Assembly: GCA_944323725.1 (NCBI GenBank)
Contig: CALUTP010000010.1
Location: 1-37,684, forward strand
Source of the DNA: Candidatus Gastranaerophilales bacterium
GTDB taxonomy: Bacteria > Cyanobacteriota > Vampirovibrionia > Gastranaerophilales > Gastranaerophilaceae
Direction: 5' to 3'
Length of the DNA: 37,684 nt
Made by a program: the position numbers and the translations under genes. Shown here piece after piece: positions 24,409 to 32,394 of this stretch (position 1 is its first letter; every line of letters begins with the position of its first letter). The notes under the pieces were generated by a model. The model was not told the DNA's origin. It searched no databases and worked only from the letters and a program-made list of their open reading frames with translations.

Positions 24409-26478
24409 CTATTGTGTAGAAGAATTATTTTCTATTTTTAACCATAAAGTATCATAAGGTTTTAATCTTAATGATACTTTTTTGTTAGTTATTGAAATAT
24501 GAACTTTGATTTTTTTACTGGTTAATAAATCTTCTAACATAACTTCCTTATCAGCTTTCCAAATGGTTGTAGCTGGTAAATCTATTTCAGAATATATCCT
24601 GTTATTTGAAAGGTTGTTTATTATTAGAATTTTTTCATTGCCTAGAGTCCTTGTATAGGAAAAGACCTCTTTATTTTTCGTTTTTAATGGCGAAAATTCA
24701 CCTCTGCTTAGGGGTTGATTTTCTTTTCTTAGTTTTATCAACTTTTGTACTTTTTTGAATATTCTATTATCTTTAGAGGCTGTATATAGAGCCCTTTTAC
24801 TTACAGCGCCTCTATTAATGTCTCTGCTGTCAAAATATGATAGCATTTTGGCTTTATTTTTTGAACTGTTTTTTTGTTTTAATTCTCTTAGTCTGGCAAA
24901 TTTTCTTGCATTGTAGAAGTTATTTTGAATCCCGATTTCATCTCCATAGTATATTATAGGAATTCCTGGCATTGACATGAGAATTGAAAAAGCCATACCG
25001 ATTCTATCTGGATTATTGTCTAAAAAGTTTGCCATTCGTCCACTTACTCCAAACCCTTTTCTAAATTCAGCGCCTTTAGGCTCTAAGTTTTCATATATTA
25101 TTTCACGAATTTTTTTATTACACATCTCAAGTGTCAATTCGTCATGTACTCTCAAAAATATTGCCCAAGATGCACTATTTGGGATATCAGGAGTTTGTTT
25201 ATGAGCTTGCCAAAAATATTTATTATCTTCAGTTATTAAAGATGCCCATATTGCAGGCATATAAGGAAAATGGTATGCAATTTGAACTTCATTAGTTCTT
25301 GTTATTTCTTTTTCTTCTCCAAGAATTTCTTCTTTGTATGTTCTTTCTTTACCAAAATATGGCAAAATTTTATTTGGCATTTGGCATGCCTCAGCTTGAA
25401 TTACAGAACGAGGTGCAGTTGCTTGTAAAAAATCACTAAGTATTGTAATGATGCTATGAGTCTTGGGTTGATTTTCAGCATTTGTACCTTTATCTTTAAT
25501 CAAATAAGGTATTGCATCCATTCTGAAGATATCTATACCTATATTAGCCCAATAAGCAATTGTTTCAAGGTTATAATACAAAACTTCTGGATTTTCCCAA
25601 TTTATATCTAGTTGGAAAGGATAGAATGTGTGATAAAGGTAATAATCTTTATTATTTATAGTAACTTTTCTGTAATGAGAATCTGTTTGTTCAGGAAAAA
25701 TTAATCTTCTTTTTGAAATTTCACCAGTTGGTTCTTTGTATTCTATTACAGTCCCTAATTTTTCATCTTGGTATTTTGTAAATTCTGGCAATTCTTCCCT
25801 AGTAATAAAGTAATCAAGTTTTTGAGTATCTCCTTTCAGGGCTTTTTGGAACCAATCATGCTGATCTGAAAAATGATTTAGAACCAAATCAGCTTTTATT
25901 TTAAAACCTTTATTTCTTGCAGCTGTTATAAATTCTTGGAATTCTTTCATTCCCCCTAAGTCATTTCTTACATTTCTTGGATCTTTAACATCAAAACCTG
26001 CATCAGCCATTGGAGAATCTGCAAATGGGAGTATGTATAAGGTTGTTACTCCAAGTGATTTAAGGTAATCTAACATTGCAATAGTGTCTTTAAAGGTATT
26101 AGCTTTTCCTGTGGTATATACTCCGAATTGATCAGCATAAAACATGTAAATTATTTCATCTTTATACCAGTCAGTATTGCGGTTTAAATCTTCTTTTTTT
26201 AAACTCTCTGGACGTTGTTGTTTTGTTTTTAGAGCTATTTGAAATATGTGAGAATAAATTTCTTCAACTTTTTCTTCGCCATAGACTTTTTTTATTTCTT
26301 CTTTTAATTCTTTTTCTAGGATTGGAGGAATGATTTCTTCAGTAAGTATTGGTTTTACTATATTTTTTTGTTCAATTTCAGTGTTTGTTTTTGTTATATT
26401 GGCTGAAAATGTTTGTAAACAGCTTGTATTAAGTAGCAAAATTACTGCAAGTAAAAAAGTTATATACTTATTTCCCAT
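24409..26478 (-). CDS. Exported GH13 alpha-glucan enzyme, trehalose-synthase-like
   Basis: A 689-residue glycoside hydrolase family 13 protein with an N-terminal signal (residues 1-20; a Cys at 20 suggests a lipoprotein, but the lipobox NTSC is poor). A helical linker of about 75 residues precedes the barrel. GH13 motifs are DLVLNH (197-202), IFRMDA with nucleophile D321, IQAEA with acid/base E363, and FLRVHDELTLEM with H445-D446. The wording of the last motif and GRMANFLDNNPDRIGMAF match trehalose synthase/maltosyl-transferring members more than plain amylases. The C-terminus is a beta domain. Substrate could be maltose, maltodextrin or starch pieces; exported location favours scavenging. 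Divergent from the pectate-lyase-like gene. Confidence 0.9.
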   Translation of the reverse strand: MGNKYITFLLAVILLLNTSCLQTFSANITKTNTEIEQKNIVKPILTEEIIPPILEKELKEEIKKVYGEEKVEEIYSHIFQIALKTKQQRPESLKKEDLNRNTDWYKDEIIYMFYADQFGVYTTGKANTFKDTIAMLDYLKSLGVTTLYILPFADSPMADAGFDVKDPRNVRNDLGGMKEFQEFITAARNKGFKIKADLVLNHFSDQHDWFQKALKGDTQKLDYFITREELPEFTKYQDEKLGTVIEYKEPTGEISKRRLIFPEQTDSHYRKVTINNKDYYLYHTFYPFQLDINWENPEVLYYNLETIAYWANIGIDIFRMDAIPYLIKDKGTNAENQPKTHSIITILSDFLQATAPRSVIQAEACQMPNKILPYFGKERTYKEEILGEEKEITRTNEVQIAYHFPYMPAIWASLITEDNKYFWQAHKQTPDIPNSASWAIFLRVHDELTLEMCNKKIREIIYENLEPKGAEFRKGFGVSGRMANFLDNNPDRIGMAFSILMSMPGIPIIYYGDEIGIQNNFYNARKFARLRELKQKNSSKNKAKMLSYFDSRDINRGAVSKRALYTASKDNRIFKKVQKLIKLRKENQPLSRGEFSPLKTKNKEVFSYTRTLGNEKILIINNLSNNRIYSEIDLPATTIWKADKEVMLEDLLTSKKIKVHISITNKKVSLRLKPYDTLWLKIENNSSTQ

Positions 26479-26607
26479 ATCTATATCCTTGTAACATACC
26501 CTAATTTTATTATAATATAAACAAAAACTAAAAATAGTTCTTTATAATGTTGCCCAATCGGCTAAAATAGTTTATAATATTAGAAATTAGCTGTAAGTGA
26601 GGCATTT

Positions 26608-28095
26608 ATTAAGATAAATATTTCAAAGAAAAATTTAGTTATATTAACTGCATTTTGGCTTCTATTGTTGCTTTTGGTTTTATATACAATAGGCATGGTT
26701 ACTTATTTGCCTAAAACCAGATTTGCATTCCCAGGTGCAGAGGGCTTTGGTGGATATATTAGCGGGGGAAGAGGTGGTGAAGTATATCATGTCACGACAC
26801 TTCAAGATAATAATAAACCTGGTTCTTTAAGATATGCTGTTAACCAAAAAGGAGTAAGGACTATTGTTTTTGATATTTCTGGAGTTATTAGTCTTAAATC
26901 TCCATTGGTTATTAAAAATGGTGATTTAACTCTAGCAGGTCAATCTGCTCCTGGAATAGGTATATGTATTAAAAATTATCCAGTTGTTATTAATGCTGAT
27001 AATATTATTATAAGATATTTAAGATTTAGGCTTGGTGATGTCTCAAATAATTATGCTCTTTCTGTTGAAAACAGAAGAGGAATTATGATTGACCATTGTT
27101 CTATAAGTTGGGCGACTCGGCATAATGTAAATCTTGCTGGTAATGTTTTAATGACCATGCAATGGTGTATTATAAGTGAAGCCCTAAGTGCAACAAAGTT
27201 TGGTGATAATGGTAAAGGTGCAAGACTTGGAGGTTTATCTGCATCTTTTCACCATAATTTATTTGTAAGTAATGCTAAAAATAATCCTTATTTTGTTGAG
27301 AATAAATTAAAGAGTAAATCTGCATTTCAAATAGTTGATTTTAGAAATAATGTCATTGTGAATTGGAGGGATGGTTCTTCTGAAGGATATATTAGAGGGG
27401 CTTTTAATATTGTTAATAATTACTACAAATTTGGGCCTGCTACCAGTCTGCAAACTAGAGGTCAAATTATTCGACTATTTCCAGAAGATTATCAATTACT
27501 CCCTCCACCTAAAAGACCTTTTATTTTTGTAGATGGTAATTATGTTTATAATAATCCTCTAAATACTAATGATAATTGGATGGCTGTATATCCTAGTAAA
27601 TCTTATATTACAGAACATAAAAATCCCGTTTTGTCGTGGCGTTCGTTCTTCCATGCTCCTGTAACCCTTCATACAGCGGAAAGAGCATATATAAATGTGT
27701 TAAAATATGCTGGGGCATCAAAACAAAGGGATGATGTTGATAAAAGATTAGTAAGTAGTGTCATTACTGATTCATATGCATACAGTAATGGTATGCTCAC
27801 TTCACCTTCACAAGGTGGTGGATACAAATATGGCGTATATAAAGGATTAAAAGATACAGATGGGGATGGAATCCCTGATTATTGGGAAAAAGCAAAAGGC
27901 TTGGACCCTAAAAAACGTATTGATGGACAATTAAGAAGTAAAATAGATAATGAATATACCAATCTAGAAATGTATTTAAATAGCCTTGTAGCTGATATTA
28001 CTAGAAAGCAGAATTCATCAGCAAGACCTTCTAAGGATTTGTTCTGGTTATCAATGCTTAAGTTTGTAAATTATGTAAAAAGAGAGGAGCAATAG
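26608..28095 (+). CDS. Secreted pectate-lyase-like (PL1-type) beta-helix protein, apparent AUU start
   Basis: A 495-residue exported protein. After a membrane helix (FWLLLLLLVLYTIGMV) the mature part opens FAFPGAEGFGGYISGGRGGE, the hallmark start of Bacteroidota-style pectate lyase family 1 proteins. It continues with FDISGVISL, IIIRYLRFRLGD and IMIDHCSISWATRHNVNLAG, beta-helix rungs including the conserved DHCSISW. A DTDGDGIPDYWE calcium-type motif (near 415) precedes a short C-terminus. No ATG, GTG or TTG precedes the helix; the TTG at 26665 would cut into it. ATT at 26608-26610 lies 5 nt after GAGG (26599-26602) and gives a lysine-rich N-terminus. Pectin or another uronic-acid polymer is the likely substrate, not proven. 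Confidence 0.82.
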   Translation: MKINISKKNLVILTAFWLLLLLLVLYTIGMVTYLPKTRFAFPGAEGFGGYISGGRGGEVYHVTTLQDNNKPGSLRYAVNQKGVRTIVFDISGVISLKSPLVIKNGDLTLAGQSAPGIGICIKNYPVVINADNIIIRYLRFRLGDVSNNYALSVENRRGIMIDHCSISWATRHNVNLAGNVLMTMQWCIISEALSATKFGDNGKGARLGGLSASFHHNLFVSNAKNNPYFVENKLKSKSAFQIVDFRNNVIVNWRDGSSEGYIRGAFNIVNNYYKFGPATSLQTRGQIIRLFPEDYQLLPPPKRPFIFVDGNYVYNNPLNTNDNWMAVYPSKSYITEHKNPVLSWRSFFHAPVTLHTAERAYINVLKYAGASKQRDDVDKRLVSSVITDSYAYSNGMLTSPSQGGGYKYGVYKGLKDTDGDGIPDYWEKAKGLDPKKRIDGQLRSKIDNEYTNLEMYLNSLVADITRKQNSSARPSKDLFWLSMLKFVNYVKREEQ

Positions 28096-28110
28096 TAGTT
28101 TAGCTATTTG

Positions 28111-28809
28111 CTAAATTGTAGGGAATTGAGGTTTTCTTCCACAAGATTTGTCTTCATCGCAAAAACCCAATCTTTCACATTTTGGTACAAGATATGGTTT
28201 TAGCCATGGTTCCTCTTTTATTAATTCGTCACACATCATTTTTACTAATGTTCGGATTTCGTATTGAGCTCTTGTGCAAAGTCGAAGATTTGCTAAATGA
28301 ATCATTTCTCTTAAATTTAAGCTAGCTACCAAAGAGCTTGCAGCCGCATTAGGAAGCACAAACCGAGCATCTTCTGCAGGAATTCCTGCATCCACAAATT
28401 CTTGGTACTGTTCTGATATTTTTCCCATGAAGTTTATAAATTTTTCTTTTAGTTCTGGATTTTTTTCAATTGTAGGAGGAATAATATAGTCAAATTGCCC
28501 TTTTTCCTTGACATATCTTTGGGATTTTTGGGAGAATGACATATGTCTGTGCCTTACTAATTGATGAGTGCAGGCTCTTGATACATTTGCAATTGCAAAA
28601 CTTACTTGTATGTGTTCAATAGTTGAATAATGGCCAGAAGATATTACTCTTTCAATTAGTTTTAGCATTTTATCCTTGTCATCAGTACTGCTATAAATGT
28701 TAATAGGATAATCTGCGCTATAACATGTTCTGCATGCAGTATATACAGTTTTTAACATATTTTCAGGTTTTGAGATTAAATTGACTACAGGTTTGTTATT
28801 ATTATCCAT
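28111..28809 (-). CDS. thyX: Flavin-dependent thymidylate synthase
   Basis: Makes dTMP from dUMP using FAD and methylene-tetrahydrofolate; 232 residues. The ThyX motif is RHRHMSFSQKSQRY (86-99), matching RHRxxSxxxxSxRY. SSGHYSTIEHIQVSFAI (58-74) and NLREMIHLANLRLCTRAQ (about 175-192) are the other conserved blocks. GAGGGGAATAGT gives a good ribosome binding site before the ATG at 28809. It is downstream of rpmE on the same strand but separated by a terminator hairpin. Use of ThyX rather than ThyA fits an anaerobe. Identification is secure. Confidence 0.97.
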   Translation of the reverse strand: MDNNNKPVVNLISKPENMLKTVYTACRTCYSADYPINIYSSTDDKDKMLKLIERVISSGHYSTIEHIQVSFAIANVSRACTHQLVRHRHMSFSQKSQRYVKEKGQFDYIIPPTIEKNPELKEKFINFMGKISEQYQEFVDAGIPAEDARFVLPNAAASSLVASLNLREMIHLANLRLCTRAQYEIRTLVKMMCDELIKEEPWLKPYLVPKCERLGFCDEDKSCGRKPQFPTI

Positions 28810-28844
28810 ACTATTCCCCTCATATAAAATTTTTTGCTGTAAAA

Positions 28845-28877
28845 ATTATACCACTCTTTTTATTAGAGTGGTATAAT
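28845..28877 (-). terminator. Intrinsic terminator after rpmE
   Basis: Perfect 13-bp stem (28845-28857 with 28865-28877) and 7-nt loop. On the minus strand it ends in TTTTTAC. It also contains TATAAT on both strands, so a thyX promoter may be built into it. Confidence 0.75.
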
Positions 28878-28902
28878 TGTAAACATTTTCGTAAAGATAT
28901 AA

Positions 28903-29103
28903 TTATTTGTTACCGTAACGTTTATTAAATCTTTCAACTCTACCTTCAGAGTCAAGGATTTTTTGTTGTCCTGTATAGAATGGATGACATTTGTTGCAAA
29001 TTTCAACAGTAATATTATCTACTACAGAACCTGTTTCAATTTCGTTACCGCAAACACATTTGATAACTGTTTTCTTATAATCTGGATGAATTCCTTCTTT
29101 CAT
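28903..29103 (-). CDS. rpmE: 50S ribosomal protein L31 (zinc-binding type)
   Basis: 66-residue ribosomal protein starting [20 protein letters not shown], the standard L31 opening. The zinc ligands are C16/C18 and C36/C39 ([12 protein letters not shown]), so this is the zinc-containing C+ form. The C-terminus [13 protein letters not shown] is typical. A strong AAGAGGT lies just upstream of the ATG. In other bacteria the zinc-free paralogue is induced under zinc limitation; none is seen here. Confidence 0.97.
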   Translation of the reverse strand: MKEGIHPDYKKTVIKCVCGNEIETGSVVDNITVEICNKCHPFYTGQQKILDSEGRVERFNKRYGNK

Positions 29104-29266
29104 TTTTACCTCTTTCCTTTTCTCAAGATTCCAAACTTGATGTTAATTTTCCATTTCGACTATCTATATAATACAACAGAAAAAATAAAGTGCAATAGAA
29201 TATTGCGAAACGCAAACAAATTATGTTTTTCAAATTACTAGTTTTTGCGTGAAATATTTATAAAAG

Positions 29267-29298
29267 AATACCTGTCCCAAGGAGTAGAGACAGGTATT
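29267..29298. repeat. 10-bp hairpin of unknown role
   Basis: Perfect arms AATACCTGTC (29267-29276) and GACAGGTATT (29289-29298), 12-nt loop, between divergent rpmE and the TPR gene. There is no good T run on the plus strand; the minus side is only moderately T-rich. Confidence 0.45.
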
Positions 29299-29367
29299 AA
29301 CCAGTAAAAGAGACATCAATAATATTATGGATTATGTTTTTTGAAAGTCAAATTTTTTGTTTTGGTT

Positions 29368-29397
29368 TTGTCAGATTTTATATATTTATTGTATAAT
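29368..29397 (+). promoter_or_regulatory. Promoter of the periplasmic TPR gene, probable leaderless start
   Basis: TTGTCA (29368-29373), 18-nt spacer, TATAAT (29392-29397), then exactly six bases to the ATG at 29404; no Shine-Dalgarno sequence. Confidence 0.6.
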
Positions 29398-29403
29398 CCT
29401 GTT

Positions 29404-29985
29404 ATGAAGAAGTTTGTGTATCTATTATTTACAGTATTTATATTTTATAATTTATCATATGCAGAAGAAACAAATTCTTTGGTTAATGATCAAGCTCAGC
29501 TATATTATGCAGAAAATCGTATAGAAGAAGCTTTTGGTCTATTACTTACAATACCGCAGGAAACCAGAACTCCTATGAATTGGCTTTTGCTTGGAAATAT
29601 TTTGCAAGATAAAAATCGTCTTGATGATGCTGAATTTATGTATAATCAGGCTTTGCTAGCTGATAGTAAATTTTATAAAGCTGCTTATAATCTTGGAAAT
29701 CTTTATCTTGAACAGGAAAAACCTAATATGGCAATAGCTCAGTATAAAATTGTAATGAAACTATATCCAGAGTTTCCTTATTCTTATTATAATACTGGGT
29801 GTGCTTATTTAAAGCTGGGCAAATATAAAGACGCAAAAAAATATTTTTTGAGAGCTTTAGCTATAAATAATAATGTTGCAGATTTTCATTATAATTTATC
29901 TTATGTATATAAAATGTTAAATAATCAAAAGCAGGCTCAGATATATTTGGATTATTATAATAAAATTATTCAAGAAAAAATTTAA
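29404..29985 (+). CDS. Exported TPR protein
   Basis: 193 residues, starting MKKFVYLLFTVFIFYNLSYA, a signal peptide with cleavage likely after SYA. The mature part is three to four TPR units (for example KAAYNLGNLYLEQEKPNMAI, YSYYNTGCAYLKLGKYKDAK and VADFHYNLSYVYKMLNNQKQ). It therefore acts outside the cytoplasm as a binding scaffold; the partner is unknown. An upstream in-frame TTG (29341) is rejected because it would bury the signal peptide. The HAD phosphatase gene follows after 11 nt and is likely co-transcribed. Confidence 0.85.
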   Translation: MKKFVYLLFTVFIFYNLSYAEETNSLVNDQAQLYYAENRIEEAFGLLLTIPQETRTPMNWLLLGNILQDKNRLDDAEFMYNQALLADSKFYKAAYNLGNLYLEQEKPNMAIAQYKIVMKLYPEFPYSYYNTGCAYLKLGKYKDAKKYFLRALAINNNVADFHYNLSYVYKMLNNQKQAQIYLDYYNKIIQEKI

Positions 29986-29996
29986 AAGAGGTCATC

Positions 29997-30686
29997 ATGT
30001 TCTATAAAGGTATAATATTTGATTTTAACGGAACTCTGTTTTGGGATTCTGAAAAGCATCTAGAGGCTTGGCGTGAATTTTCTAAAAGAGTGCGACCTTA
30101 CCCATTTACAGATGATGAAATGAGAGATTATATGTTTGGTAGAACAAATGAAGATATTATTGCATATTTAATTGGTAAAAAGCCCTCTAAAGAAATGGTC
30201 GAATCTTTAGGTCAGGAAAAAGAGGCAGTATATAGACAAATGTGTAGAGATGATGCTGAAAATACACATTTAGCTCCTTATGCTACTGATTTTTTAGACT
30301 GGCTAAAAGCAAATAATATTCCAAGAACAATAGCAACAATGTCAGAAAAATCCAATGTGGATTTTTATATAAAAGAATTTGACTTATCGAAATGGTTTGA
30401 TATAGACAAGATTGTATATTCTGATGGAACAATGAAAGGGAAACCTGAACCTGATATATATCAAATTGCAGCTAAAAAGTTAGGACTCAAGCCTGAAGAA
30501 TGTGTTGTAGTAGAAGATGCTATTTCTGGTATAGAATCAGCTAGAGCAGCTAATATTGGTAAAATAGTGGCAATTGCTTCTATGGAGAGCCCAGAATTAT
30601 ATAAAAATATTTCAGCAGTAAATCTTATTATTCATGATTTTAGAGATTTTGATTCCATAATGGAAAATATCACATCTGTTGTGTAA
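29997..30686 (+). CDS. HAD-superfamily phosphatase, beta-phosphoglucomutase-like
   Basis: 229-residue HAD subfamily I hydrolase with an alpha-helical cap (about residues 15-80). Motif I is IIFDFNGTLF (6-15), where the usual second Asp (DxDGT) is Asn; motif II is the Thr/Ser in IATMSEKS; motif III is the KGKPEPDIY lysine region; motif IV is VVVEDAISGIESARAAN. The general acid/base Asp replaced by Asn is seen in some phosphatases but would weaken a mutase reaction, so a phosphatase or a specialised enzyme is more likely than a true sugar mutase. GAGG lies 6 nt upstream of the ATG. Confidence 0.85.
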   Translation: MFYKGIIFDFNGTLFWDSEKHLEAWREFSKRVRPYPFTDDEMRDYMFGRTNEDIIAYLIGKKPSKEMVESLGQEKEAVYRQMCRDDAENTHLAPYATDFLDWLKANNIPRTIATMSEKSNVDFYIKEFDLSKWFDIDKIVYSDGTMKGKPEPDIYQIAAKKLGLKPEECVVVEDAISGIESARAANIGKIVAIASMESPELYKNISAVNLIIHDFRDFDSIMENITSVV

Positions 30687-30754
30687 ATCATTCTTTTATA
30701 TGTTTTATATGATATGTAAAATTTATATATTTTTATTTGAAGGAGATTTTACAT

Positions 30755-31084
30755 ATGATAATGACAAACATTGAAACTATACCTGGAATGAAAATCGTTG
30801 GTCAATATGGACTTGTTTCAGGTAGTACAGTAAGAGCAAAAAATGCTATTTTAGATTTTGGTGCAGGATTAAAAAATGTCGTTGGTGGAGAATTAAAAAG
30901 TTATACTGAATTGCTCATTCAAGCACGACAGGAGGCTATTTCTCGGATGCAGCAACAGGCTCAGACTCTTGGTGCTAATGCTATTGTGAATGTTAGGTTT
31001 GCTACTTCTGCAATTACTGCAGGTGCGGCTGAAGTGTATGCTTATGGTACGGCTGTAAAAGCTCAAACTATTACAGGAGCTTAG
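30755..31084 (+). CDS. UPF0145 (YbjQ-like) family protein
   Basis: 109-residue protein of the YbjQ/UPF0145 family, which forms small pentamer-like barrels; the function is not established. The family pattern is KIVGQYGLVSGSTVRAKN, a FGAGLKNVVGGELKSYTELL block, and ARQEAISRMQQQAQTLGANA followed by IVNVRF. The ATG at 30755 has AGGAG 9 nt upstream; an in-frame TTG at 30737 lies before that site and is rejected. First gene of a three-gene operon with a second UPF0145 protein and an M48 protease. Confidence 0.88.
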   Translation: MIMTNIETIPGMKIVGQYGLVSGSTVRAKNAILDFGAGLKNVVGGELKSYTELLIQARQEAISRMQQQAQTLGANAIVNVRFATSAITAGAAEVYAYGTAVKAQTITGA

Positions 31085-31087
31085 TTT

Positions 31088-31534
31088 ATGGATTTATTAT
31101 TATTTTTTCTTTTGTTAGTTTTAACTTTTTGCAGTGGTTCTATTATTGAAAAAAATCATTTTAAAAAAATTATTAAAAGAGAAAAAGCTTTACTTCGTTC
31201 TCCGATGGTAAATTTTGGGGTTAAAAAATGGTCATCAAAACGTAAGGTAATTGATACAAAACTGGTATATGGGGAAGCTGTAATAAGTGCAGATTATTTT
31301 AAGTGTTTTGTAGCAGGTCTTAAAAATCTTTTTGGCGGAAGAATGACTTCATTTGAATCTGTAATGGATAGAGCAAGAAGAGAAGCTATTTTAAGAATGC
31401 GCGAAAGTGCTATTGGCTCTCATCTTATTTTAAATGTAAAAGTTGAATCTATTATGATAAATGACCCTAAAAATCCGCAAAGTGTACCTCAATGTGCTGT
31501 AATGGCTTATGGAACTGCTGTGACTTATGAGTAA
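31088..31534 (+). CDS. Membrane-anchored UPF0145 paralogue
   Basis: 148 residues with a single N-terminal membrane helix (LLLFFLLLVLTFCSGSIIE, about 3-21), then a UPF0145 domain: VYGEAVISADYFKCFVAGLK, NLFGGRMTSFESVMDRARRE and MRESAIGSHLILNVKVE. It is a homologue of the soluble neighbour, 3 nt upstream, and may place the same assembly at the membrane. It overlaps the M48 protease gene by 8 nt. The function is unknown. Confidence 0.82.
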   Translation: MDLLLFFLLLVLTFCSGSIIEKNHFKKIIKREKALLRSPMVNFGVKKWSSKRKVIDTKLVYGEAVISADYFKCFVAGLKNLFGGRMTSFESVMDRARREAILRMRESAIGSHLILNVKVESIMINDPKNPQSVPQCAVMAYGTAVTYE

Positions 31535-32345
31535 AAATAATCAAGATAGCTTGGAAGCAAGATATATTGCAATGATTGAAAATAATGTGAATGTTTCAAA
31601 ATCTAGTGATTTAAAAGAATTTTTTATCCTTGTCGCTGGTATTATTGGGTTTTGCATAATTTTGTTTTTCTCTGCAGACATTCTTTCAGGGGTTTTTATT
31701 AATAATATGTCTGATAAAACTCAGGCTAAAATTGAAAACCTTATGAGTCTTTCTGTTATTCCAATGGATTTAAATTCTATGGCCGATAAAAAATATGCAG
31801 AACAACTTGATTTTCTTAATAAACAGAAATTAATAATAAAGAAATCAAATCCTAAATTGCAGGGAAAATCGAGATTTGATATTTTTGTATATCCATCAGA
31901 TGAACTAAACGCATTTGTAATTCCAAATGGTACGATATATTTTACTCGAGGTATGCTTAATACGATCAAGAATAAACAAGCATTAACTTTTGTGCTAGCG
32001 CATGAAATGGGGCATTATGCGAATCGTGATCACTTAAAAGGATATAGCAGGCAGATTATAGCTGGAGTTGTTCTATCTATATTAACTTCTGGACAAAGTG
32101 ATTCACTTACTTCTTTTGTTCAGAATTTAGGCATGTTTAATAGTTTATCGTATTCAAGAAATCAAGAAAGAAATGCTGACTTATTTGCAAATTCTGTAGT
32201 GCTTAAGTTATATGGTAATAATGAATCAGCAATCAAATTTATGCAGTTGATTGATAATAAGCAGAACATTCCTCAGTTTATACACTATTTTTCAACGCAT
32301 CCAGCCCCGTCTGAGAGAATAGATTTATTAAAACATAATAAATAA
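31527..32345 (+). CDS. M48-family membrane metalloprotease
   Basis: 272 residues: an N-terminal membrane helix (FFILVAGIIGFCIILFFSAD, about 32-51), then a peptidase M48 domain. The zinc site is LAHEMGHYANRD (HExxH, His159-Glu160-His163) with the third ligand Glu214 in QERNAD. VYPSDELNAFVIPNGTIYFT is the family's conserved substrate-side strand. Closest in layout to BepA/HtpX-like or Oma1-like proteases, which cut damaged membrane or envelope proteins. The ATG overlaps the upstream UPF0145 gene by 8 nt (translational coupling). A terminator follows immediately. Confidence 0.92.
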   Translation: MSKNNQDSLEARYIAMIENNVNVSKSSDLKEFFILVAGIIGFCIILFFSADILSGVFINNMSDKTQAKIENLMSLSVIPMDLNSMADKKYAEQLDFLNKQKLIIKKSNPKLQGKSRFDIFVYPSDELNAFVIPNGTIYFTRGMLNTIKNKQALTFVLAHEMGHYANRDHLKGYSRQIIAGVVLSILTSGQSDSLTSFVQNLGMFNSLSYSRNQERNADLFANSVVLKLYGNNESAIKFMQLIDNKQNIPQFIHYFSTHPAPSERIDLLKHNK

Positions 32346-32375
32346 AAAGAGGCTTTTTAATAGCCTCTTTTTATT
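32344..32375. terminator. Bidirectional intrinsic terminator
   Basis: Perfect 11-bp stem AAAAAGAGGCT/AGCCTCTTTTT (32344-32354 with 32362-32372), 7-nt loop, overlapping the protease stop codon, between it and convergent yqhD. Confidence 0.9.
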
Positions 32376-32394
32376 TTATTCTTTTATTTATTAT

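Noticed and set aside
26665-26667. TTG as the start of the pectate-lyase-like protein
   Set aside because: It would begin inside the hydrophobic export helix and has no ribosome binding site.
28963-29241. 92-codon plus-strand ORF
   Set aside because: It is antisense to rpmE and its leader; the rpmE frame is a clear ribosomal protein.
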